Assembly (NCBI GenBank): GCA_902805485.1
Contig: CADCTM010000421.1
Location: forward strand, 1-10,790
Length of the DNA stretch: 10,790 nucleotides
Source of the DNA: an uncultured Coleofasciculus sp.
GTDB taxonomy: Bacteria; Cyanobacteriota; Cyanobacteriia; Cyanobacteriales; Coleofasciculaceae
Direction of reading: 5' to 3'
Shown: piece after piece, positions 5,976 through 10,790 of the stretch
Layout of the letters: every line of letters begins with the position of its first letter
Numbering within the stretch: position 1 is the first letter of the stretch
The notes under the pieces: model-generated
The model's input: the letters and a program-made list of their open reading frames with translations, nothing else
Told to the model about the DNA's origin: nothing
Databases searched by the model: none
Translations under genes and position numbers: made by a program

Positions 5976-8246
5976 ATGAAAAAGTCACGTCTGAGTTTCG
6001 CCCGCTATAATCCCTTAAAGCGGCGGCAACAAAGGAAACAAATCGCACTGGCTGTTAGCATCGGACTTGGCGCGCTATTCATTGGCGGCCCCCTGTTAGA
6101 AGGGAAATATGGTCGAGGGTTGGTGCAAAGCACGCTCAGTTGTCTATTCCAGCAAGAAAAGCCGCTCACGTCGGACAAAAAGAGCAACACCAGCGTTTTG
6201 TCATTAATCTCGCATAAGCATTCACGAAAAGAGCAATTAGAGGCGATCGCTTCGGGTCCAAAATCTTTAAATACTAGTCGCGCTCGTTATCTCTTAGCCT
6301 CTGATTTAATTCAACGGCGTCAAGGGCAAAAAGCCCTGGCGCTATTGAAAGGCTTAGAGTGCGATTATCCGGTTATGGGGGAATACATTGCCCGCCAACG
6401 TGCCGCCGCTTATGAAGTAATGGGCAACCAAGCGCTGGCAAAAGCTTCTTGGCAGGCATTGCTTAAACGCTACCCAGACTCACCCGTGGCAGCAGAAGCC
6501 CTAGTGGCATTAGATAAAACGACGCCTAAAGATTGGAAGGTTGCGCTTGCTAAATTTCCCAGCCATCCCCTTACCTTAAAACGAGTAGGTGCCTGGTTGC
6601 AAAAAAAGCCCAATCAGCCTGAATTCATGGTCTTACTGGCAAAATATGACTCGGATGGGCCTAAAGTTAGCACCCTATTAGACAAGTTGGTCGATCTGCC
6701 TGAGCGGATCAACGGCAGACGGGTTGATGCACTAAAGCCAGAAGACTGGGAAGCGATCGCCTTTGGCTATTGGAAAGAACGCAAATACTATCAAGCTAGT
6801 ACTGCCTACAGAAAAGCCACACCCACTCCCCGCAATGCCTATTTAGCCGGTAGAAGCCTTCAGCTAGCCGGAAAACCCGCTGCCGCCATCAATGTTTATA
6901 AAGAGATGGTGCAAGAATTTCCGAATACGAGAGAAACCGCAAGTTCCCTACTACAGCTTGGCAAACTACAACCGACCCTCGAAGGACTGCCTTATTTAAA
7001 TCGGGTGATCCGTCAATTTCCCGAACGCGCGGGGGAGGCAATGCTTATCAAAGCGGAAACCCTCGATCAGCTCAATAATATCAAAGGAGCCGCCCAGACT
7101 CGTGAATTGCTGCTTACCAAATATGGTCATTCTGATGCGGCAGCAGAATATCGCTGGATGATGGCTCGAACTAAGGCACGATCCAGAGATTTTAAAGCGG
7201 CTTTGGCATGGGCAAAACCAATCATCCAGCAAAACCCGAACAGTGAGTTGGCGCGTCAGGCAGGTTTTTGGGTGGGTAAATGGGCAAAGCGCTTGGGACA
7301 GCCCCAGGAAGCCACCTCGGCTTTTGAATATGTGCTGACACGCTACCCTCAGTCTTATTACGCTTGGCGCTCTGCGGTTGCCCTTGGTTTGGATGTCAAA
7401 GACTTTACAACTGTACGGCAGATAAGTCCTCAAGTGGTACGACCGACCGAGCGCTCCTTACTCCCTGCCGGCTCTGCCACATTGAAAGAACTCTATCAGT
7501 TGGGTCAAGACAAAGAGGCGTGGACGCTCTGGCAAGCAGAATTTCAAAATCGCCTCAAGCCCACCGTCGCCGAGCAGTTCACCGATGGTCTTCTACGACA
7601 GACTTCTGGAGATCATTTGCAAGGAATTACTCAAGTTGCCAAGCTGGAAGACCGAGATACCCCCGAAGAAAAAGCTCAGTACGAAGACCTCAAGCGGCGA
7701 CCTATTTATTGGCACGCCTTATACCCGTTTCCGTTTCTGGAGCTGATCGAAACTTGGTCAAAACAGCGCCAGCTCAATCCCTTATTAGTAACCGCTCTAA
7801 TTCGGCAGGAGTCTAGATTTATGCCGACAATACGCTCAAGTGCTAATGCGGTTGGCTTGATGCAGGTCGTACCAGAAACCGCCACTTCTGTTGCCAAACG
7901 CATCAATCTTAAACGATATGCCTTAGATAATCCTAACGACAACGTTAATTTAGGCACTTGGATTCTGGAAGAGACTCACCAACACTACAAGAATAATTCT
8001 CTGTTGGCAGTGGCGAGTTACAATGCTGGTCCAAGTAAGGTGACGACATGGCTTGAACAAAAACAATCTGCAGACTCTGATGAATTTATCGAGGCAATTC
8101 CTTATGAAGAAACGAAGGATTATGTTAAGCAGGTGTTTGGGAATTACTGGAACTATGTGCGCCTGTACAATCCTCAAGTGGGTCAGCAGGTAGCGAAGTA
8201 TTCTATTAGTCAGCCCATTAGTCAGCCCATCACTCTCCGTCCCTAA
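5976..8246 (+). CDS. slt: Slt-type lytic transglycosylase with TPR-like superhelical region
   Basis: The 756-residue protein has a basic N-terminus (KKSR, KRRQQRK) and one hydrophobic segment at about 23-41, an uncleaved anchor or signal peptide that would carry the rest to the periplasm. Residues ~80-560 are rich in paired helices resembling tetratricopeptide repeats (ALLKGLECDYP, ALAKASWQALLKRYPDS, AAINVYKEMVQEFPNT, ATSAFEYVLTRYPQS), equivalent to the helical ring of Slt70. The C-terminal SLT domain (~590-730) has RQESRF with catalytic Glu612, then AVGLMQVVPETA, NVNLGTWIL, AVASYNAGP and IPYEETKDYVKQVFGNYWNY. It cleaves glycan strands of peptidoglycan to 1,6-anhydro-muropeptides during wall turnover. 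The usual GA before xGLMQ is NA here. The last residues include a duplicated SQPI. It converges on the rodZ-like gene 25 bases beyond the stop. Confidence 0.94.
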   Translation: MKKSRLSFARYNPLKRRQQRKQIALAVSIGLGALFIGGPLLEGKYGRGLVQSTLSCLFQQEKPLTSDKKSNTSVLSLISHKHSRKEQLEAIASGPKSLNTSRARYLLASDLIQRRQGQKALALLKGLECDYPVMGEYIARQRAAAYEVMGNQALAKASWQALLKRYPDSPVAAEALVALDKTTPKDWKVALAKFPSHPLTLKRVGAWLQKKPNQPEFMVLLAKYDSDGPKVSTLLDKLVDLPERINGRRVDALKPEDWEAIAFGYWKERKYYQASTAYRKATPTPRNAYLAGRSLQLAGKPAAAINVYKEMVQEFPNTRETASSLLQLGKLQPTLEGLPYLNRVIRQFPERAGEAMLIKAETLDQLNNIKGAAQTRELLLTKYGHSDAAAEYRWMMARTKARSRDFKAALAWAKPIIQQNPNSELARQAGFWVGKWAKRLGQPQEATSAFEYVLTRYPQSYYAWRSAVALGLDVKDFTTVRQISPQVVRPTERSLLPAGSATLKELYQLGQDKEAWTLWQAEFQNRLKPTVAEQFTDGLLRQTSGDHLQGITQVAKLEDRDTPEEKAQYEDLKRRPIYWHALYPFPFLELIETWSKQRQLNPLLVTALIRQESRFMPTIRSSANAVGLMQVVPETATSVAKRINLKRYALDNPNDNVNLGTWILEETHQHYKNNSLLAVASYNAGPSKVTTWLEQKQSADSDEFIEAIPYEETKDYVKQVFGNYWNYVRLYNPQVGQQVAKYSISQPISQPITLRP
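8205..8230 (+). repeat. Tandem 12-bp repeat at the 3' end of slt
   Basis: ATTAGTCAGCCC occurs twice head to tail (8205-8216 and 8217-8228) and continues with AT. It is in frame and encodes the repeated tetrapeptide ISQP after the folded SLT domain, so its copy number could change by slippage without breaking the enzyme. Confidence 0.8.
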
Positions 8247-8248
8247 GT

Positions 8249-8266
8249 TTAGTTGCCTGGAGCTAA
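8249..8266. terminator. Possible hairpin between convergent slt and rodZ-like genes
   Basis: TTAGTT (8249-8254) and AGCTAA (8261-8266) can form a 6-bp stem with one G-T pair and a 6-base loop. It fills most of the 25-base gap between two converging stops, where a shared terminator would be expected. There is no T-run on either side, so support is weak. Confidence 0.25.
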
Positions 8267-8271
8267 CAGCA

Positions 8272-9015
8272 CTATTGTTCTGGCGTGAAAGTAACGTCCT
8301 TGACTTCCTGATGTTTGCCTAAGAGCTTTTCTTTGTGTCGATTAGAAGATATCAATACCGCACCAGCATTACCCGCCGTGAGCGTTAACTCTTTTTTAGC
8401 TGTCAAAGTTTTCTGAGTTCCTTTGGATAGAGTACCCTCAAACTCGGTTTTGCCATCAGCAATTACTTTCATCCAAGATTCATCGGTGAGAGTAATCGCC
8501 ACTTGGATCGGGACATCAACTTTCCCAGGTGCAAGAGTTGAAGGTACAGCATTGGCAACGGGTTTCGGTTGCTGTACAAGGGGCGTCGTTTTCTTCGGGA
8601 TTACGGGTTGAGCGGTTTGCCGTCTGTTAACTAAATAAAATAGACCACTGATAGCCGCGACCATTATGAGAATGTAGAGTGTATAAAGCCCAATCACTTT
8701 GGAGGGAACCTCAGGAACGGTTTCTTGAGTGGAAGTCTCTACTTCTGCGGGCAGTAAATTAGCGGGAAAGGTTTTGGCAAGGGCATTGCCATCTAGCTCC
8801 AAGACATCCGCATAGCGGCGGATAAACCCTTGAATAAATACGGGTTCGGGTAACTGGTCTGATTTTCCTTCTTCCAAAGCTGTTAATAGACGTGATGAAA
8901 TAAACGTCTTAGCGGCGACTTCCTCTGTAGAGATAGACTGCTCCTGTCTTAGTTGCCGTAGCTGTGCCCCGATTTCCTTCAGTTGCTCCACTTGAGCTGG
9001 ATTTAAATTGTTCAC
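8272..9015 (-). CDS. rodZ: RodZ-like helix-turn-helix membrane protein with C-terminal DUF4115 domain
   Basis: From the GTG at 9015 the product is 247 residues: a cytoplasmic HTH_25/Cro-type domain (~12-75: IGAQLRQLRQEQSISTEEVA, FISSRLLTALEEG, PEPVFIQGFIRRYADVLELD), a single membrane helix (107-129), a proline-rich linker, and an outside DUF4115 domain (~160-247: LTDESWMKVIADGKTEFEG, LSKGTQKTLTAKKELTL, AGNAGAVLIS, VTFTPEQ). This is the RodZ architecture; RodZ links the actin-like MreB to the wall synthesis machinery. Phe64 and Tyr68 in GFIRRY have the spacing of the aromatic pair described as contacting MreB. The frame extends to a TTG at 9051 with an intermediate GTG, but the GTG at 9015 has AGGG seven bases upstream and gives an N-terminus (LNPAQVEQLKEIG) like that of homologues. 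It lies downstream of tldD on the same strand with a 230-base spacer, so it probably has its own promoter. A role as an ordinary transcription factor is less likely. Confidence 0.88.
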   Translation of the reverse strand: MNNLNPAQVEQLKEIGAQLRQLRQEQSISTEEVAAKTFISSRLLTALEEGKSDQLPEPVFIQGFIRRYADVLELDGNALAKTFPANLLPAEVETSTQETVPEVPSKVIGLYTLYILIMVAAISGLFYLVNRRQTAQPVIPKKTTPLVQQPKPVANAVPSTLAPGKVDVPIQVAITLTDESWMKVIADGKTEFEGTLSKGTQKTLTAKKELTLTAGNAGAVLISSNRHKEKLLGKHQEVKDVTFTPEQ

Positions 9016-9022
9016 CGCATCA

Positions 9023-9026
9023 CCCT
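9023..9026 (-). promoter_or_regulatory. Ribosome binding site deciding the GTG start of the rodZ-like gene
   Basis: On the minus strand AGGG stands seven bases before GTG AAC AAT TTA. The upstream TTG at 9051 has no such motif. This favours the shorter protein. Confidence 0.45.
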
Positions 9027-9059
9027 GCCAAGGATACACTCTCCTATTCAATAGAGAAA

Positions 9060-9094
9060 TTAACAGCTTCCTTGTTATCTCGTTGAACTGTTAA
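9060..9094 (-). promoter_or_regulatory. 7-bp dyad in the rodZ-like 5' region
   Basis: TTAACAG (9060-9066) and CTGTTAA (9088-9094) are perfect inverted copies separated by 21 bases. They lie 45-79 bases before the GTG start of the rodZ-like gene and beside an AT-rich tract (about 9091-9155) that could hold its promoter. The dyad may be an operator for a dimeric regulator or an mRNA leader hairpin. I could not pick a convincing -35/-10 pair. Confidence 0.3.
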
Positions 9095-9182
9095 AAAATA
9101 ATTATTCTTACGGCGGTAACTATTAGTTTTATTAATTAATAACCTTTATCTTCTGAAAAATCCCTGCAAAACGTGGCAAAGC

Positions 9183-9235
9183 GAGATCAAGCCTCAAGTC
9201 CGAGCGCGACAAGCGGCTTTTTCCCACTTGATCTC
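9183..9235 (-). terminator. Nested inverted repeat just after tldD, probable transcript-end structure
   Basis: GAGATCAAG (9183-9191) and CTTGATCTC (9227-9235) are perfect 9-bp inverted copies with a 35-base spacer. Inside it AAG-T-CCG (9196-9202) pairs with CGGCTT (9214-9219) as six pairs with one bulged base. It starts 11 bases after the tldD stop when read on the minus strand. The minus-strand flank is only mildly T-rich (GCTTTGCC), so it may stabilise or process the mRNA end. On the plus strand the inner stem is followed by TTTTT-like sequence, but no plus-strand gene needs ending there. Confidence 0.45.
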
Positions 9236-9245
9236 AATACCGCCT

Positions 9246-10649
9246 TTAAGCCTCGCCGCCAACGACAATATCGCGAATTCGCAAGCTTGGTCCGCCACAC
9301 CCTACGGGCAAGCCACTTTGCGAACCTTTTCCACAACCGCCGGATTCATCCCAATGGAAATCGTTACCGATCGCTTCTATATCTGCCAAGGTCTTGAAGA
9401 CATTCCCCGAAAGCGTCACATCCCTTACGGGTTCGGCAATTTTGCCATCTCGAATCATCCAAGCTTCACCCGCACTAAACGTAAACATCTCTCCATTCGT
9501 CATGCCACCTAGCCAATTTTTGGCATAGACACCTTCTTTGATGCCCTTAAATAAGTCTTCCACTGGCGTTGTTCCCCGTTCGATCCAGGTATTGGTCATC
9601 CGAACAATTGGGGGGTAGTGGTAATTTAAGCAACGAGCATTACCTGTGGGTGTTTCTTCTAGCTTCCCTGCCGTTTCACGGGAATGCAGGCGTCCGACTA
9701 AAATGCCATTTTTAATCAGTTGAGTTGTCGTTGCTGGTGTGCCTTCGTCGTCGTAGAAGTAGCTACCGCGATGACCTAAAGGCGCTGCACCATCAAAGAT
9801 TTGCAATGACTCCGGACCAAATTGACGCCCCATACTCATCACTTCTAAGATGTCGGGGTTTTCGTATGCCATGTCGGCTTCTGAGAGGTGTCCGAAAGCT
9901 TCGTGAACAAACAAACCAGTGAGAACGGGGTCGATAACCACCGTGTAGGTTCCGCCCCTCACAGGGGGCATATAGAGGGCGTCTAAAGCTCTTTGGGCGG
10001 CAGTTCGTACCTGTTCATCTAAATTTGTGAGGTCTTCGTAGGCTTTGCGAGATCCGGTAGTTTCCCGTCCGGTTTGCACAACGTCACCATTACGGGCAGT
10101 TGCCGAGAAGCGCATTTCCATATCTACCCAGGATTGCTCAATTAGGGTGCCTTCAGAGGTGGCAATAATGATGCGCTGGGTACTGTCGCCATAACGGACG
10201 CTAGTTGTGGTGATGCGGGGGTCAACTTGCTTAAGGATTTCGTTGTAGCGATCGCATAAGGCTTTTTTTTCGGACAACGGAATTTTGCGAGGATCAGTGC
10301 CTGTCAGAGGTAGCTGGCAAACTGTTTGCACGGCTTTAATGGGCGCGAGTGTTGTTTCCTCATCACCGACAATTCTAGCGGCTGCGATCGCTTCTTCCAC
10401 TCGATCTGATAATGTTGCCAGATGGTTGAAACTAGCAAAACCCCAACCTCCTTTATAACAAGCTCGTACTTGTCCACCAATTGACATCCCTTCACTCAGG
10501 GTTTCTACTTTGTCACCCCGCAATAAAATACTCGTTCCTTCTGAATCTTCCAGACGAATCGCTAAGTAATCGACGCGAGAGCGATAACGAGCAATTAAGT
10601 CAGAAATTAGATTTTTGGCATCAGCGAGAACAGTCGGCATAACAGGCAT
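9246..10649 (-). CDS. tldD: TldD-type zinc metalloprotease
   Basis: The 467-residue protein (E. coli TldD is 481) carries the family's HEAFGH zinc motif at residues 249-254 (nucleotides 9888-9905), where Glu250 is the expected catalytic base, and a C-terminal GGCGKGSQSGLPVG with Cys439 in the place of the third zinc ligand. The N-terminal domain (SRVDYLAIRLEDSEGTSI, EGMSIGGQVRACYKGGWGFAS) and the end RIRDIVVGG fit TldD rather than TldE/PmbA, which lacks the zinc site. In E. coli TldD and TldE form a cytosolic heterodimer that trims unfolded peptides, including microcin B17 precursor and CcdA. A tldE partner is not in the window. The ATG at 10649 is followed in frame by one at 10640 (MPTVLADAKNL); neither has a clear Shine-Dalgarno, so the start is uncertain by three residues. 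A leading region of 141 bases precedes it. Confidence 0.93.
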   Translation of the reverse strand: MPVMPTVLADAKNLISDLIARYRSRVDYLAIRLEDSEGTSILLRGDKVETLSEGMSIGGQVRACYKGGWGFASFNHLATLSDRVEEAIAAARIVGDEETTLAPIKAVQTVCQLPLTGTDPRKIPLSEKKALCDRYNEILKQVDPRITTTSVRYGDSTQRIIIATSEGTLIEQSWVDMEMRFSATARNGDVVQTGRETTGSRKAYEDLTNLDEQVRTAAQRALDALYMPPVRGGTYTVVIDPVLTGLFVHEAFGHLSEADMAYENPDILEVMSMGRQFGPESLQIFDGAAPLGHRGSYFYDDEGTPATTTQLIKNGILVGRLHSRETAGKLEETPTGNARCLNYHYPPIVRMTNTWIERGTTPVEDLFKGIKEGVYAKNWLGGMTNGEMFTFSAGEAWMIRDGKIAEPVRDVTLSGNVFKTLADIEAIGNDFHWDESGGCGKGSQSGLPVGCGGPSLRIRDIVVGGEA

Positions 10650-10790
10650 TAATCAGCAACAAACTACCCTTATTGTGCAATGAATCGGGCAGTAATTGCC
10701 ACAATCAGCCGCCACCTATTTTACTGGTGTGGATTAAATCAGTTTCCATACTCGTAAATTATTGATTTGAAGTAATTTTCTCCAATTATG
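10650..10790 (-). promoter_or_regulatory. tldD upstream region at the window edge
   Basis: No gene is visible. On the minus strand TAAAAT (10718-10723) resembles a -10 box about 70 bases before the tldD ATG, but the sequence 17 bases further up (GAAACT) is a poor -35 match. The last three bases of the window read ATG on the plus strand and could start a divergent gene, which cannot be judged here. Confidence 0.25.

Noticed and set aside
6996..7433. A 145-codon minus-strand open frame inside slt
   Set aside because: It is antisense to the helical repeat region of slt, low in protein-like character, and has no supporting start signal.
9173..9512. Plus-strand open frames of 74 and 94 codons over the 3' end of tldD
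   Set aside because: They are antisense to a well-conserved TldD C-terminus, show no recognisable domain and resemble frame shadows.
10711..10732. CACC/GGTG inverted repeat upstream of tldD
   Set aside because: The stem is only four base pairs with an imperfect extension, well within chance.

Overview
The window looks like chromosomal DNA of a cyanobacterium, probably a filamentous one. Ten copies of the cyanobacterial HIP1 octamer GCGATCGC lie in or across the genes, and the protein sequences have cyanobacterial character: a fused CobA-HemD, a long TPR-type Slt, and a RodZ/DUF4115 protein ending in a typical VTFTP-like tail. Genus cannot be fixed from this sequence alone.

Layout. Positions 2-1492 (+) hold a uroporphyrinogen-III methyltransferase/uroporphyrinogen-III synthase fusion, cut at its 5' end by the window edge. 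A 454-base gap with no convincing gene follows. Positions 1947-5093 (+) encode a membrane-anchored PAS-GAF-PAS-PAS-GGDEF-EAL protein whose EAL half looks catalytically intact while its GGDEF half is degenerate. Positions 5233-5826 (+) are coaE (last step of coenzyme A synthesis). Positions 5976-8246 (+) are a lytic transglycosylase (Slt). It converges, 25 bases apart, on a minus-strand RodZ-like gene (8272-9015). Upstream of that on the same strand lies tldD (9246-10649), a zinc metalloprotease subunit. The last 141 bases are tldD upstream sequence.

How the genes relate. cobA-hemD (tetrapyrrole/sirohaem), the c-di-GMP gene and coaE (cofactor) look like independently transcribed units with 100-450 base spacers. 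slt (peptidoglycan cleavage) and the rodZ-like gene (cell shape) share an envelope theme but are convergent, so they are not co-transcribed. I see no mobile element, CRISPR array, tRNA or rRNA, and no clearly new multi-gene system. The points that merit a second look are the dead-looking GGDEF domain joined to a good EAL domain, a nested inverted repeat just after tldD, mutually exclusive hairpins in the coaE-slt spacer, and small repeats.
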